Source of the DNA: Gallionella sp.
GTDB lineage: Bacteria > Pseudomonadota > Gammaproteobacteria > Burkholderiales > Gallionellaceae
Length of the DNA stretch: 64,000 nucleotides
NCBI GenBank assembly: GCA_030645955.1
Contig: JAUSMR010000076.1
Span: forward strand, 1 to 64,000
Direction of reading: 5' to 3'
Made by a program: the position numbers and the translations under genes. Position 1 is the first letter of the stretch; each line of letters opens with the position of its first letter. This document shows, one piece after another, positions 22,861 through 32,290 of this stretch. Below the pieces are notes generated by a model. The model made no database searches. It was given only the letters and a program-made list of their open reading frames with translations, and was not told the DNA's origin.

Positions 22861-23498
22861 CACCCCCGGCTAAAAAATTCGCGCGGTCCGCGCATTTCTT
22901 CGATGCGCTTCAACAGCAAGTTAAAATCTTCGTCTCCATCTTCAAAGTTCAGGTGTTCGGTATTCACCACCAGCACCGGAGCCGCATCGTAATGATAGAA
23001 GAAATCGCTGTAACCCTGTGCCACACGAAACAAATAGGCATCCGAAATGGTTTGCTCATATGGCTGGTCACGAAGGCGCACACGCTCCACCAGTGTTTCC
23101 GGCGCGGCCTGCAAATAAATCACCAGGTCCGGCACAGGGGCCTGCAGTTGCAAGGTGTGATAAATCTGCTGATACAGCGCAAACTCTGCGTCACTCAGGT
23201 TAAGCCGCGCAAACAGCATGTCCTTGTCGAGCAGATAATCCGCCACGGTATTCAGGCGAAACAAATCCATCTGCGCCAGATCGCGCACTTCATTGCCACG
23301 CTGGAACAGGAAGAACAATTGCGTCGCTAACGCATAGCGCGGCTGGTCCTGGTAGAACTTGGCAAGGAAAGGATTTTCATCCGGCTTTTCCAACAGCGTC
23401 GCAGCAGCAATATGCTGCGCGAGCCGGCGCGCAAGGCTGGTCTTGCCAACGCCCACCGGCCCTTCCACCACAACATAACGGTACTTATCAAACAACAT
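22860..23498 (-). CDS. Deoxynucleoside kinase (deoxyadenosine/deoxyguanosine kinase family)
   Basis: From the ATG at 23498 ([21 protein letters not shown]) the protein is 212 residues. It has a Walker A P-loop at about residues 12-20, an [13 protein letters not shown] segment near 78, and a lid-type [11 protein letters not shown] stretch near 145. These match the bacterial deoxynucleoside kinase family, which phosphorylates salvaged deoxynucleosides with ATP. The exact base specificity cannot be read from sequence. It overlaps the end of folK by 11 bases and is followed by panB, a standard betaproteobacterial gene order. Confidence 0.9.
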   Translation of the reverse strand: MLFDKYRYVVVEGPVGVGKTSLARRLAQHIAAATLLEKPDENPFLAKFYQDQPRYALATQLFFLFQRGNEVRDLAQMDLFRLNTVADYLLDKDMLFARLNLSDAEFALYQQIYHTLQLQAPVPDLVIYLQAAPETLVERVRLRDQPYEQTISDAYLFRVAQGYSDFFYHYDAAPVLVVNTEHLNFEDGDEDFNLLLKRIEEMRGPREFFSRG

Positions 23499-23979
23499 CT
23501 GCAAACTTCTCCAATGCCATGCCATGACACGCCTGCAACGCCCGTTGCGCCTGTCCCAAAGCGGGAATATTGCAGTCCGGCTCAATCTCCAGCAAGGGTT
23601 GCAGAACGAAAGTGCGCAAATGCATCTGCGGATGCGGAATGGTCAAACCGTGCTCATGCAGTTGCAAATCATCGTACAGCAACACATCCAGATCAAGGGT
23701 GCGCGGCGCATTTCGGAAGGTGCGCTCGCGGCCATGCCGGTGTTCGATTTGCAGCAGCTCTTGCAACAGGGCTTGCGGCGTCAGGGCCGTCCCGATTTTC
23801 GCAACTGCATTCACGAACTCCGGCTGGTCAGGATAGCCCACCGGCGCGCTACGATACAGCGAAGAATGAACGATAAGGTGCGTGTCCGGCAATTCGCCAA
23901 GTTCGGCAAAGGCACGAAGCAATTGGCTGCGCGGATCTTCCAGATTGCTGCCCAGCCCGATGAAGGCGATGTGCGGCAT
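23488..23979 (-). CDS. folK: HPPK: 2-amino-4-hydroxy-6-hydroxymethyldihydropteridine pyrophosphokinase
   Basis: FolK transfers pyrophosphate from ATP to the pterin in folate synthesis. The 163-residue protein starts MPHIAFIGLGSNLEDPR and has the conserved substrate loop YRSAPVGYPDQPEFVNAV near residue 45. The HPPK signature is RTLDLDVLLYDD near 95, with the Mg-binding Asp pair, followed by IPHPQMHLRTFVLQPL. The ATG at 23979 has a good GGGAAC spacer; an in-frame ATG nine codons upstream would overlap pcnB. folE2, for an earlier folate step, is 3 kb away. Confidence 0.96.
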   Translation of the reverse strand: MPHIAFIGLGSNLEDPRSQLLRAFAELGELPDTHLIVHSSLYRSAPVGYPDQPEFVNAVAKIGTALTPQALLQELLQIEHRHGRERTFRNAPRTLDLDVLLYDDLQLHEHGLTIPHPQMHLRTFVLQPLLEIEPDCNIPALGQAQRALQACHGMALEKFADVV

Positions 23980-23989
23980 CAGGTTCCCA

Positions 23990-25336
23990 TTATGCAACCG
24001 GTTCATCCGCTACGGGTGCCGCAGTTTTCTTGCGCGGTTTGCGGCGACGTTTTTTGTCTCCGGCCCCTTCCGGTTGCAACATTTCCGCACGGCGCTCGGC
24101 GCTGGCATCCTGGAATTCATCCCACCACAATCCGAGCTCGTCATCCACCTCGCCGCTGGCGCAGCGCAACAGCAGAAAGTCGAACCCGGCGCGGAAACGC
24201 GGCTGCTCCAGCAAGCGGAACGGGCGCTGCCCGGCGCGCTGCTCGAAGCGTTGTTGCAACAACCAGATTTCTTTCATCACCGCATCGTGGCGGTGCGGAA
24301 TGGCAAGCTGCGCCTTCTGTTTGCCGAGCACTTCATCCATCGCCGCGTGCATCGCGCCCACCGGGCGCTCGCCCTGCTGCACACGCAGATTCCATGCTGC
24401 CAGCACTTCATGCCACAGCAGCGCGGCAAACAGGAACGCCGGGGAAACCGTCTTTTCCTGGCTGAGACGCTCATCGGTATTGCGCAGCGCCAGCATGACG
24501 AATTTCTCTCCCATCGGCTGTTCCAGAATCACATCCAGCAGCGGCAGCAAGCCGTGATGCAGATTCATCCTGCGCAACTGCTGGATGCACTGCACCGAAT
24601 GGCCGGACAGCAGCATTTTCAGCACCTCATCGAGCAAACGCGCCTGCGGCACGTTGTCGAGCAGGTTTTTCATCCGGGCGATCGGCGCGGCGGTTGCCGC
24701 ATCGATCTGCATGCCCAATTTTGCGGACAGGCGCACCGCGCGCAACATGCGCACCGGATCTTCGCGGTAACGCACTTCGGGGTCGCCGATCATGCGCAGC
24801 AGGCGCTTACTCGTGTCTGCATAGCCGCCGTGATAGTCGACTATCTCCTGTGTGGCCGGATCGTAGAACAGCGCGTTGGCCGTAAAATCGCGGCGCGCCG
24901 CATCCTGCTCCTGATCGCCGAACTGGTTGTCGCGCAACAGGCGGCCATGCTCGTCGGTCTGCGCATCCACGGCCTCGATCAAGCTCCGGAAGGTGGAAAC
25001 CTCGACCACCTCCTCGCCAAACATCGCATGCACCAGTTGGAAACGCCGCCCGATGATGCGCGAACGGCGAAACACGCGGCGCACCTCCTCCGGCGTGGCA
25101 TCGGTCGCAATATCGAAATCTTTCGGCGTGCACTCCAGCAGCAAATCGCGCACCGCACCACCCACCACATAGGCCTGATAACCTGCGGCCTGCAAGCCAT
25201 CGGTAACTTTCTGCGCGCCGTAGCTGATTTGTTCACGTCCAACACCATGCAATTCATACGGTATCACCTGAGCATTTCCAACCGTTCTGGTTTTGGCAGA
25301 CTTGCGAAATACGCGCTTGAGAAATTTTTTGATCAT
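23990..25336 (-). CDS. pcnB: Poly(A) polymerase I
   Basis: PcnB adds poly(A) tails to RNA 3' ends and promotes RNA decay. The 448-residue protein has the class II nucleotidyltransferase core: AYVVGGAVRDLLL near residue 55 and the catalytic DFDIATDATPEEV near 73. RRDFTANALFYD near 150 and RLSAKLGMQIDAAT near 210 follow. The basic C-terminal tail (GDKKRRRKPRKKT) is typical of PcnB rather than CCA-adding enzymes. The N-terminus MIKKFLKRVFRKS and the folK neighbour support this choice. Confidence 0.94.
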   Translation of the reverse strand: MIKKFLKRVFRKSAKTRTVGNAQVIPYELHGVGREQISYGAQKVTDGLQAAGYQAYVVGGAVRDLLLECTPKDFDIATDATPEEVRRVFRRSRIIGRRFQLVHAMFGEEVVEVSTFRSLIEAVDAQTDEHGRLLRDNQFGDQEQDAARRDFTANALFYDPATQEIVDYHGGYADTSKRLLRMIGDPEVRYREDPVRMLRAVRLSAKLGMQIDAATAAPIARMKNLLDNVPQARLLDEVLKMLLSGHSVQCIQQLRRMNLHHGLLPLLDVILEQPMGEKFVMLALRNTDERLSQEKTVSPAFLFAALLWHEVLAAWNLRVQQGERPVGAMHAAMDEVLGKQKAQLAIPHRHDAVMKEIWLLQQRFEQRAGQRPFRLLEQPRFRAGFDFLLLRCASGEVDDELGLWWDEFQDASAERRAEMLQPEGAGDKKRRRKPRKKTAAPVADEPVA

Positions 25337-25408
25337 GCAATCTTTACAGAATTGAGCGCGACACAGCCGCGCAAGGAGCGCGGATTATACACTGCGTGAG
25401 TTTTGCGG

Positions 25409-25463
25409 CATCATCGAAAAACGCGCTTCGTGGCGCGCTTTTCGACAAACCTGATGATGCTTA
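25409..25463. repeat. Hairpin-forming inverted repeat upstream of pcnB
   Basis: The arms GCATCATC and GATGATGC, with an inner stem of AAAACGCGC against GCGCGCTTTT, enclose a loop between pcnB and the amidotransferase gene. It lies in the interval upstream of pcnB and downstream of the amidotransferase stop. It could end the amidotransferase transcript or belong to the pcnB leader. No strong U-run is present. Confidence 0.55.
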
Positions 25464-25481
25464 AACCTTCAGACAGCAAGC

Positions 25482-25540
25482 GTAGGGCGGGTCACACCCG
25501 CCGGAGACAGTTATCTATCGGCGGGTGTGACCCGCCCTAC
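25482..25540. repeat. GTAG...CTAC palindrome, GGGCGGGT core
   Basis: The inverted repeat starts GTAGGGCGGGTCACACCCGCC and ends GGCGGGTGTGACCCGCCCTAC around a loop of about 17 bases. It lies 55 bases past the stop of the amidotransferase gene. The same GGGCGGGT core recurs at 50255 and 51547 and, nested, at 58001. Confidence 0.85.
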
Positions 25541-25595
25541 GCATCAAGAGTCTGCATGGACACGTGGGGTCCACCCTGCAAACATGGCACTCCTG

Positions 25596-26303
25596 CTACC
25601 CGCGCAGCCCGCCGATCCATCTGGTATAGAGCTGCACCGCTACATCCCGCATGCGTGGCAGTTCATCCGCTATTCGCCGTTGCATCTCGCTCGCCGATTG
25701 CACCGCGGGACTGGCTCTGCCGGCTTCCACTTCATCCGCGCCCACCGCACACCAGTTCGCGATCATTCCGGCGGTCATTTCGACATGGCATTGCAGCGCG
25801 AGGTGTTTGCCGATGGCGTAAGCCTGATTGGCGCAGTACGCGCTGGACAGCAGATGGGTCGCGCCTTGCGGGAGGGTGAAGGTTTCGCCGTGCCAGTGGA
25901 AGGCTGGGAAGCTTTTTATCTCGCCAAACCAGCTGCGTGCGATGCCGTTGTCCGCCACTGCCACTTCGCCCCAGCCGATTTCCTTCACCGGATTGCGCGA
26001 AACCACGCCGCCCAACGCCTTGGAGATCAGTTGTCCGCCGAGGCAATGCCCCAACACGGGAATATCTTTAGCTACCGCCTCGCGGATCAACACCTCGACC
26101 TTCGGTATCCACGGCAGATCATCGTTGACGCTCATCGGGCCGCCCATGAATACCAACCCCGAGTAAGCCGATGCGCTTTGCGGCACGGCATCGCCGGAAT
26201 CGATGGCGATCAATTGCCAGGAGATTTTTCGCGCATCGAGGAATTCGGCAAGATAGCCGGGGCCTTCGGTAGGTGTGTGACGGAAGATGGCGATGGGTTT
26301 CAT
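25596..26303 (-). CDS. Class I glutamine amidotransferase (GMP synthase-like GATase domain protein)
   Basis: The 235-residue protein is a stand-alone class I glutamine amidotransferase domain. The nucleophile elbow is VLGHCLGGQLI with Cys87. The FMGGPMSVND segment near residue 52 and the His-Glu of QCHVEM near 172 complete the catalytic triad. It resembles the family annotated as GMP synthase glutamine amidotransferase-like proteins that are not linked to an ATPase domain. The acceptor substrate is unknown. It is bracketed by GTAG palindromes on both sides and is not obviously part of an operon. Confidence 0.88.
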   Translation of the reverse strand: MKPIAIFRHTPTEGPGYLAEFLDARKISWQLIAIDSGDAVPQSASAYSGLVFMGGPMSVNDDLPWIPKVEVLIREAVAKDIPVLGHCLGGQLISKALGGVVSRNPVKEIGWGEVAVADNGIARSWFGEIKSFPAFHWHGETFTLPQGATHLLSSAYCANQAYAIGKHLALQCHVEMTAGMIANWCAVGADEVEAGRASPAVQSASEMQRRIADELPRMRDVAVQLYTRWIGGLRG

Positions 26304-26320
26304 ATAATTTTGAAAAGGGT

Positions 26321-26375
26321 GTAGAAGCGGGCCATGCCCGCGAGCCGCTTTATCGCGGGCATGGCCCGCTCCTAC
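26321..26375. repeat. GTAG...CTAC palindrome overlapping the folE2 stop codon
   Basis: The arms AGCGGGCCATGCCCGCG and CGCGGGCATGGCCCGCT are nearly perfect and the ends are GTAG and CTAC. The CTA of the right end (26372-26374) is, on the minus strand, the TAG stop of folE2, so the element was acquired exactly at the gene end. The core matches the copy at 33830. Confidence 0.85.
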
Positions 26376-27178
26376 AAAACCTTCGTTTTATCGCGTTCAA
26401 TAAGCGCGTAGGCGGAATGATTGTGGATGGACTCGAAATTTTCCGACTCAACAATATAAGCGTCAATACGCTCGTCATCATTCAGCACTGCCGCCACATC
26501 GCGCACCATATCCTCGACAAATTTGGGATTGTCATAGGCCTTTTCGGTGACGAATTTTTCATCGGGCCGTTTCAGCAAACCGAACAGCTCACAGGAAGCC
26601 TGCTCTTCGGCGATGCGTATCACATCCTCGACCCAGACAAAGCGGTTGGTGCGCAGCGTGAGCGTGACGTGCGAACGCTGGTTATGCGCGCCGCGGTCGG
26701 AAATCTTCTTCGAGCATGGGCACAGGCTGGTGACGGGCACCACCACCTTCATCGTGAACTTTGGGTCGCCGCCGTTGCATTCGCCGATGAAGGTCACGTC
26801 GTAATCCAGCAGGCTTTTCACGCCGGACACCGGCGCGGTCTTGTTGACGAAATAGGGAAAATTCATTTCGATGAAGCCGGATTGCGCCTCCAGCCGCGCC
26901 ACCATTTCGCGCAAAATGCTGCCGAACGATTCCACCGAAATCTCCCGCTCGTGTTCATTGAGGATCTCGACGAAACGCGACATGTGCGTGCCTTTGAAAT
27001 TGTGCGGCAGATGCACGTACATATTGAAAGTGGCAACCGTGTGCTGCACGCCGATACTCTTGTCCTTTACCTTCACCGGATGACGGATGCCTTTAATGCC
27101 GACGCGATCGATGGCCAGGTGTCGTATATCGGCAGTACTTTGTACATCGGCGATGGGTTTGGATTTAGGGACGTTCAA
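26372..27178 (-). CDS. folE2: GTP cyclohydrolase I type IB
   Basis: FolE2 converts GTP to 7,8-dihydroneopterin triphosphate, the first step of folate (and queuosine precursor) synthesis. It is the metal-flexible alternative to FolE. The 268-residue protein contains the characteristic [12 protein letters not shown] near residue 63, [24 protein letters not shown] near 147 (metal Cys) and [14 protein letters not shown] near the end. The family is frequent in betaproteobacteria. Its stop codon lies within a GTAG palindrome, so the last residues may differ from relatives. Confidence 0.95.
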   Translation of the reverse strand: MNVPKSKPIADVQSTADIRHLAIDRVGIKGIRHPVKVKDKSIGVQHTVATFNMYVHLPHNFKGTHMSRFVEILNEHEREISVESFGSILREMVARLEAQSGFIEMNFPYFVNKTAPVSGVKSLLDYDVTFIGECNGGDPKFTMKVVVPVTSLCPCSKKISDRGAHNQRSHVTLTLRTNRFVWVEDVIRIAEEQASCELFGLLKRPDEKFVTEKAYDNPKFVEDMVRDVAAVLNDDERIDAYIVESENFESIHNHSAYALIERDKTKVL

Positions 27179-27233
27179 GGCAAAACTCCTCTCGAGTTGC
27201 GGATGTGCTGAATTGTAATCAATCCTGACAAAT

Positions 27234-29102
27234 TTAGTCAGCTAATCTATTTTCGATACTCGCGACCAACCCTGTGGCGTCCAGTCCGCAAGCCGCCAGC
27301 ATTTGCCCATGTTCACCCTGCTCGATGAACCTATCCGGCAAACCGAGATGCAGCAACGGCACAGCAACGCCATGCTGTTGCAGGCATTCAGCCACCGCAC
27401 TGCCCGCACCACCCTGCACGGCGTTTTCTTCCACTGTAACCAGCAGCTCATGTTCACGCGCCAAATGCAGCACCAATTCTGCATCCAGCGGCTTGACGAA
27501 GCGCATGTTGGCCACAGTTGCATCCAGTTGTTCGGCAGCGGCCAGAGCCGGAGCCAGCATCGAACCAAATGCCAGGATCGCCACACGCTTGCCTTCGCGG
27601 CGCAGCTCGCCTTTACCCACCGGCAGGACGCGCATCTCATCGCTGATCGCCGCGCCAACTCCCGTGCCGCGCGGATAGCGCACCGCGCTCGGCGTATCCA
27701 GCCGGAACGCGGTATACAACATCTGGCGGCATTCGTTCTCGTCAGCCGGAGCCATCACCGTCATGTTGGGAATACAGCGCAAATAGGAAAGATCGAAGCT
27801 GCCCGCGTGGGTCGCCCCATCCGCGCCGACCAGCCCGCCGCGATCAATGGCCAGCACTACCGGCAGATTCTGTATCGCGATGTCGTGAATAAGCTGATCG
27901 TAGGCGCGCTGCAAAAATGTCGAGTAAATCGCCACCACCGGTTTGTAGCCATCGCACGCCAAACCGGCGGCAAACGTCAGCGCGTGCTGTTCGGCGATGC
28001 CGACATCGAAATAGCGCGCCGGAAAGCGCTCGGCGAATTCCGCCATCCCCGAACCCTCGCACATCGCCGGGGTGATGCCGACCAGACGCTCATCCTGCGC
28101 AGCCATGTCGCACAGCCACTTTCCAAACACCTCGGTATAGGTGGGCCTGGCGGCCTGCACTTCGACATCGTTCAGGACAGGCTTGGCAACGATGCCTTGA
28201 GCGCGGTCGAATTTGCTCACGCCGTGGTACAGCAGGCAATTGTCTTCGGCCAGCGCGTAGCCCTTGCCCTTTTGCGTGACGATGTGCAAAAACTGCGGGC
28301 CGGTCAGTTGGCGAATATTGCTCAGGGTATCCAGCAACACACCCAGATCATGACCATCGATCGGGCCGATGTAATTGAAACCGAACTCCTCGAACAAAGT
28401 GCTCGGTGTCACCATGCCTTTGACATGCTCTTCGGCACGCTTGGCGAATTCCAGCACCGGCGGCATGCCCTTCAACACCCTCTCACTGCCGCGCCGCACC
28501 GTTGCATAAAAGCGCCCCGACATCAGCCTGGCCAGATAATTGTTCAGCGCGCCAACCGGGCGCGAGATGGACATGTCGTTGTCGTTGAGGATGACCAGCA
28601 GGTTCGCATTCATCGCCCCGGCATTATTGAGCGCCTCGAAGGCCATCCCGCCGGTCATCGCACCGTCGCCGATAATCGCCACGGCACGCCGCTCGGAACC
28701 TTGCAGTTGCGCCGCCACCGCCATACCCAGCGCCGCCGAAATCGACGTGCTGGAATGCCCGGTGCCGAAGGTGTCATAAGGGCTTTCCTCGCGCTTGGGG
28801 AAACCGGCAATGCCGCCCGCCATGCGCAGCCTGCTCATCGCCTCGCGGCGCCCGGTGAGGATTTTGTGCGTGTAGGTCTGGTGCCCGACATCCCACACCA
28901 GCTTGTCTTCCGGCGTGTTGTAGATGTAATGCAACGCGATGGTCAATTCGACCGTGCCGAGGTTGGAAGATAAATGCCCGCCGGTCTTGCTGACCGACTC
29001 GACCAGAAACTCGCGCAATTCACATGCCAGTTTCGGCAATTGCCCGCGATCCAGGCCACGCAAATCTTCGGGGATGTTGATGGTATTGAGTAATGGGTAC
29101 AT
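27234..29102 (-). CDS. dxs: 1-deoxy-D-xylulose-5-phosphate synthase
   Basis: DXS condenses pyruvate and glyceraldehyde 3-phosphate with thiamine diphosphate, the first step of the MEP isoprenoid pathway. At 622 residues it is family length. Motifs are [17 protein letters not shown] near residue 42, [13 protein letters not shown] near 73, the ThDP motif [16 protein letters not shown] near 145, and [19 protein letters not shown] near 380. The ATG shares one base with the ispA stop (TGATG). The operon order xseB-ispA-dxs is classic for proteobacteria. Confidence 0.97.
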   Translation of the reverse strand: MYPLLNTINIPEDLRGLDRGQLPKLACELREFLVESVSKTGGHLSSNLGTVELTIALHYIYNTPEDKLVWDVGHQTYTHKILTGRREAMSRLRMAGGIAGFPKREESPYDTFGTGHSSTSISAALGMAVAAQLQGSERRAVAIIGDGAMTGGMAFEALNNAGAMNANLLVILNDNDMSISRPVGALNNYLARLMSGRFYATVRRGSERVLKGMPPVLEFAKRAEEHVKGMVTPSTLFEEFGFNYIGPIDGHDLGVLLDTLSNIRQLTGPQFLHIVTQKGKGYALAEDNCLLYHGVSKFDRAQGIVAKPVLNDVEVQAARPTYTEVFGKWLCDMAAQDERLVGITPAMCEGSGMAEFAERFPARYFDVGIAEQHALTFAAGLACDGYKPVVAIYSTFLQRAYDQLIHDIAIQNLPVVLAIDRGGLVGADGATHAGSFDLSYLRCIPNMTVMAPADENECRQMLYTAFRLDTPSAVRYPRGTGVGAAISDEMRVLPVGKGELRREGKRVAILAFGSMLAPALAAAEQLDATVANMRFVKPLDAELVLHLAREHELLVTVEENAVQGGAGSAVAECLQQHGVAVPLLHLGLPDRFIEQGEHGQMLAACGLDATGLVASIENRLAD

Positions 29103-30013
29103 CAGAATTTTCGCAACACAATAAAATCGGCGAGTTCGCGCAAACGCTGTGCCGCATCGCCAAACCCGGTTAAAGTTTCCAGCGCCTCGCGATGCAGCCG
29201 CTGCGCCATGTCGCGCGCGCCCTGTATACCCAGCAGACTGACGTAAGTCGGCTTGTCGTTATCGGCGTCCTTGCCCGCCGTTTTGCCCAGCGTGGCGGTG
29301 TCCGCCTCGCAGTCCAGCACATCGTCCACCACCTGGAACGCCAGGCCGATCAGCTTGCCGAAATGATCCAATTTATTCATCTGCATGGCTCCCAGGCCTG
29401 AACCGCGCTGTATATCCGAGCCGCATTGGGCTCCCAGCAGGATCGCCGAGCGAATCAGCGCGCCGGTCTTGTGGATGTGCATGAATTCCAGCTCGGGGAG
29501 TGTGAGCGATTTGCCCACGCTGGCCAGATCGATCGCCTGCCCTCCCGCCATGCCGCGCGAACCGGAAGCCACCGCCAACAGCTTGATCATTTCCAGCTGG
29601 TGCGCCGCATCATCATTCAAGCGATGCTCCGCCAGCAGTTGAAACGCCAGCGCCTGCAGGCTGTCGCCAACCAGCAGCGCGGTCGCATCGTCATACTGCA
29701 CATGGCAAGTCGGCTTGCCACGGCGCAGCACATCGTCATCCATGCACGGCATATCGTCGTGCACCAGCGAATAGGCATGAACCAGTTCGACAGCGGCGGC
29801 AACAACATCCACCCGCGCCAAATCCGCACCGGCCAATTCACCCGCCGCGAACGCCAGCAACGGGCGCACCCGCTTGCCGCCGTCCAGCACCGCGTAGCGC
29901 ATCGCCTCGTGCAACCGCTGCGGCGCGGTTTCCGCGCGCGGCAACAACCCGCGCAGCACATTCTCGAAGCGCACCTGATGGGAGGCGACCCAGCCCTGAA
30001 AATCAGTACGCAT
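29102..30013 (-). CDS. ispA: Farnesyl diphosphate synthase (short-chain polyprenyl synthase)
   Basis: The enzyme elongates dimethylallyl diphosphate with two isopentenyl units to farnesyl diphosphate. In the 303-residue protein the first Asp-rich motif [17 protein letters not shown] is near residue 88 and the second, [15 protein letters not shown], near 230. Other conserved parts are [16 protein letters not shown] near 46 and [14 protein letters not shown] near 180. The ATG overlaps the xseB stop by one base (TAATG). It provides precursor for quinones and undecaprenyl carriers. Confidence 0.96.
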   Translation of the reverse strand: MRTDFQGWVASHQVRFENVLRGLLPRAETAPQRLHEAMRYAVLDGGKRVRPLLAFAAGELAGADLARVDVVAAAVELVHAYSLVHDDMPCMDDDVLRRGKPTCHVQYDDATALLVGDSLQALAFQLLAEHRLNDDAAHQLEMIKLLAVASGSRGMAGGQAIDLASVGKSLTLPELEFMHIHKTGALIRSAILLGAQCGSDIQRGSGLGAMQMNKLDHFGKLIGLAFQVVDDVLDCEADTATLGKTAGKDADNDKPTYVSLLGIQGARDMAQRLHREALETLTGFGDAAQRLRELADFIVLRKF

Positions 30014-30339
30014 TAATCTCGTCCTGAGCCTGTCGAAGCGGTTTGCCCTGCTTCGCCACTAGCGGAAAAATCCTTCAGCACACCGTTCTCCAGCACACTC
30101 ACCTGCTGCTGCGCGTCTTCGAGACGGCTCCGGCAGAACGCCAGCAACTCCGCGCCGCGCTTGTAGGCGGCCAGCGAATCTTCCAGTGACAATTTGCCCG
30201 CCTCCATGTCGGCGACAATCTGCTCAAGCTCGGCCATTGCCGACTCGAAGCCAACTGCTTTTTGTGCCCCTGATTTTTTTGCCTCTGACTTATTTGCCAC
30301 TGATTTATCTGCCTCCGACTTATGTGAATGCCCTGCCAT
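30013..30339 (-). CDS. xseB: Exodeoxyribonuclease VII small subunit
   Basis: XseB pairs with the large subunit XseA to degrade single-stranded DNA. From the ATG at 30339 the 108-residue protein has the family core FESAMAELEQIVADMEAGKL...LAAYKRGAELLAFCRSRL (residues about 33-75). It is preceded by an unusual low-complexity leader of about 25 residues with repeated Lys-Ser units (HKSEADKSVANKSEAKKSG). The longer upstream frame has no family match. It begins the xseB-ispA-dxs operon. Confidence 0.92.
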   Translation of the reverse strand: MAGHSHKSEADKSVANKSEAKKSGAQKAVGFESAMAELEQIVADMEAGKLSLEDSLAAYKRGAELLAFCRSRLEDAQQQVSVLENGVLKDFSASGEAGQTASTGSGRD

Positions 30340-30506
30340 AACAGCCTCTGCAAGGGAAAGGTTTGGTATTTTACCTAACGCACTCTGACTGAGCCAATTT
30401 ATATTGCCCCACCTGAAATATTCGTGGAAAATCCGCGTCCCTTTTACCCAAAAGCCAACAAACAAGATGCCACTTAAACACGGATTGTTAATTAGAACCA
30501 TCGCAG

Positions 30507-30604
30507 CCCCTTCCCCCTTGCAGGTGGAAGGTTAGGATGGGGGTAGAACAGAGGGAAAGTGACGATTCTACCCCCCTCCCTAGCCCTGCACGGGGGAGGG
30601 GATG
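30507..30604. repeat. Large palindrome, CCCCTTCCCCC / GGGGGAGGGG arms
   Basis: The arms CCCCTTCCCCCTTGCAGG and CCTGCACGGGGGAGGGG flank inner arms GGGGGTAGA and TCTACCCCC. A very similar palindrome lies at 60759 and a half copy near 61020. It is the main content of the gap of about 315 bases (30340-30655) between the divergently oriented xseB operon and the DMT transporter gene, so both promoters should be nearby. Confidence 0.75.
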
Positions 30605-30655
30605 TATTGGCCAATGGATTATCTGTCTTAGATACCGGCTTATGAACAATCCCAT

Positions 30656-31495
30656 ATGAAATCATCCTGGATGCTGGTCGCGGGCTTGCTGTTCGGCGGC
30701 ATGGGCGTATTCGTCAAGCTCGGTGCGGCGCATTTCTCGCATGTTGAACTGGTTTTTTACCGCTCGTTCTTCGGTCTGCTGCTGTCGTACGCTATTTTGC
30801 GCCATCAGCGCGACGGCATCGCCACACGACACTGGCGCACCCACTTGTGGCGCGGCCTTTCCGGTTCGATAGCGCTGGCGCTGTTCTTCTACTGCATCAC
30901 CGTGCTTCCGCTCGCCACCGCCGTCACGCTCAACTACACCGCGCCGCTGTTTCTCACCATTTTCACGATGTTGGTGTTCAAGGACAAATTCCATCTGCCG
31001 CTGACCACCGCCATCGCGCTGGGATTCTGCGGCGTGGTGCTGCTGCTGCGCCCGACCTTGCAGCAAGAGCAACTGCTGCCCGGCCTGCTCGGACTGATCT
31101 CCGGCTTCCTCGCCGGAATCGCCTATCTCAACGTCAAGCAGCTCGGCATGATCGGCGAACCGGACACGCGCACGGTGTTTTATTTCAGCCTGACCGCCAC
31201 CATCGGCAGCGGCGTATGGTTGCTGTTCGACACCGTGCATCCGGTCACCCCGCAAGGCTTCGCCATCCTGCTCGGCTTGGGCAGCACCGCCACCCTCGCG
31301 CAACTTGCCATGACCCGCGCCTATCGCACCGGAAACACGCTGGTGGTCAGCAGCCTGGCGTATAGCACCATCATATTCGCCAGCCTGTTCGGCATGTTGC
31401 TGTGGAGCGAAACCCTGCCGCTGAGCAGTTGGCTGGGCATGGCGCTCATCATCGCCGGTGGTGTGCTAAGCTTACGACTGAGCCCAAAGCATTAA
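30656..31495 (+). CDS. DMT-superfamily (EamA) membrane transporter
   Basis: The 279-residue protein has ten predicted membrane helices in two EamA repeats (about residues 5-125 and 140-275). It starts MKSSWMLVAGLLFGGMGVFVKLG. Motifs such as FYRSFFGLLL near residue 36, LNYTAPLFLTIFTMLVFKDK near 98 and SLAYSTIIFASLFGMLLWSE near 225 are typical of drug/metabolite transporters of the inner membrane. The substrate cannot be inferred. It is probably monocistronic, or cotranscribed with the SpoIIAA-like gene 18 bases downstream. Confidence 0.88.
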   Translation: MKSSWMLVAGLLFGGMGVFVKLGAAHFSHVELVFYRSFFGLLLSYAILRHQRDGIATRHWRTHLWRGLSGSIALALFFYCITVLPLATAVTLNYTAPLFLTIFTMLVFKDKFHLPLTTAIALGFCGVVLLLRPTLQQEQLLPGLLGLISGFLAGIAYLNVKQLGMIGEPDTRTVFYFSLTATIGSGVWLLFDTVHPVTPQGFAILLGLGSTATLAQLAMTRAYRTGNTLVVSSLAYSTIIFASLFGMLLWSETLPLSSWLGMALIIAGGVLSLRLSPKH

Positions 31496-31513
31496 TAAAG
31501 GAAGAAAAAGAAA

Positions 31514-31861
31514 ATGATCACCATCGAACAAACCGACAACCTCGTCAACGTCGCCGTCCTCGGCGAATTCACCCTCTCAGATTTCAAGACATTCGAGGAA
31601 CAATCCTTATACAAACTAAAAACGCCCGGCGCCGTGAACCTGCTGTTCGACCTGCGCGCGATGATCGATTACACCGTGGATGTGGCGTGGGAAGAAATCA
31701 AATTTTTCAGCCGCGAACACAACCACGACTTCAACAAAATCGCAGTCGTCACCGACGACCAGTGGATCACCTGGCAGGCCTGGTTGTCACGTTTGTTCGT
31801 GGATGCGGACATACAAGTGTTTACGGATTACGAAGAAGCGCAGGCCTGGGTTCAAGCCTAA
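31514..31861 (+). CDS. SpoIIAA-like (STAS/SEC14-type) small protein
   Basis: The 115-residue soluble protein shows the pattern of the SpoIIAA-like family. It has an N-terminal strand pair (ITIEQTDNLVNVAVLGEFTLSD), a central LLFDLRAMIDYTVDVAWEEI segment and a C-terminal DIQVFTDYEEAQAWVQ. The family is widespread, often stress- or membrane-associated, and poorly characterised. A GGAAG Shine-Dalgarno stands before the ATG, and the gene follows the DMT transporter by 18 bases, so the two may be cotranscribed. Confidence 0.75.
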   Translation: MITIEQTDNLVNVAVLGEFTLSDFKTFEEQSLYKLKTPGAVNLLFDLRAMIDYTVDVAWEEIKFFSREHNHDFNKIAVVTDDQWITWQAWLSRLFVDADIQVFTDYEEAQAWVQA

Positions 31862-31885
31862 AGACCTCTGGGCAACTCCTGATGA

Positions 31886-31942
31886 AACAACTAGCCATCT
31901 GACTAAGTTGTCAAACAACGCCAACTAAGCCATTGGTTATGC
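31886..31942. repeat. Diverged end-copy of the 47.7-kb MITE-like element
   Basis: The stretch CAACTAGCCATCTGACTAAG followed by TTGTCAAACAACGCC and CCATTGGTTATGC aligns with both terminal arms of the element at 47723-47887 (CAACCAGCCATTCGACTAGG, then AAACAACCGCAGCC, then GCTGGTTATCC). It is a solo or decayed end, just past the SpoIIAA-like gene. Confidence 0.55.
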
Positions 31943-32155
31943 GCTTAGTGATACTTCGTTGAAAAGCAGCTCGAAATCCTCATGTATCAATTTATACGTT
32001 CCGGTTTTTCGCTGCTTTTTCCCTCGTCTGACCTGCGCTCGTCACGTTGCGCAGAGGCCTTGGTGCGTAAGATGGATGCCAGCTTATATGCATTGAAAGC
32101 TCCTTTATTGGCGCGTTTTAGGGTGTCTGCTTTACGTTAGGCACAAGGGGCTCTC

Positions 32156-32290
32156 GTGGACAAACCAAATCGCGGTGGTTGGAAAACATGCGGCCGTGGC
32201 CACAAGTACCGCGGTCCCGGTCCGTGCCAGATTTGGCTGGCCCAGCGGTTCGGCCAAGCGCGGCAAGGTGTCGGTCAAGGGGGCAGGTAA
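32156..32290 (+). pseudogene. Remnant of a small Cys/His-motif protein, apparently frameshifted
   Basis: From a GTG at 32156 the frame reads VDKPNRGGWKTCGRGHKYRG then PGPCQIW..., reminiscent of short conserved proteins with a GGWKTCSRGHKYRG-x-GPCP-x-CW pattern (putative zinc ligands). After GPC the frame loses the expected CPxCW. The neighbouring frame gives FGWPSGSAKRGKVSVKGAGK and a stop at about 32295, suggesting a one-base frameshift. The family likeness is from memory and unverified. Confidence 0.35.
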
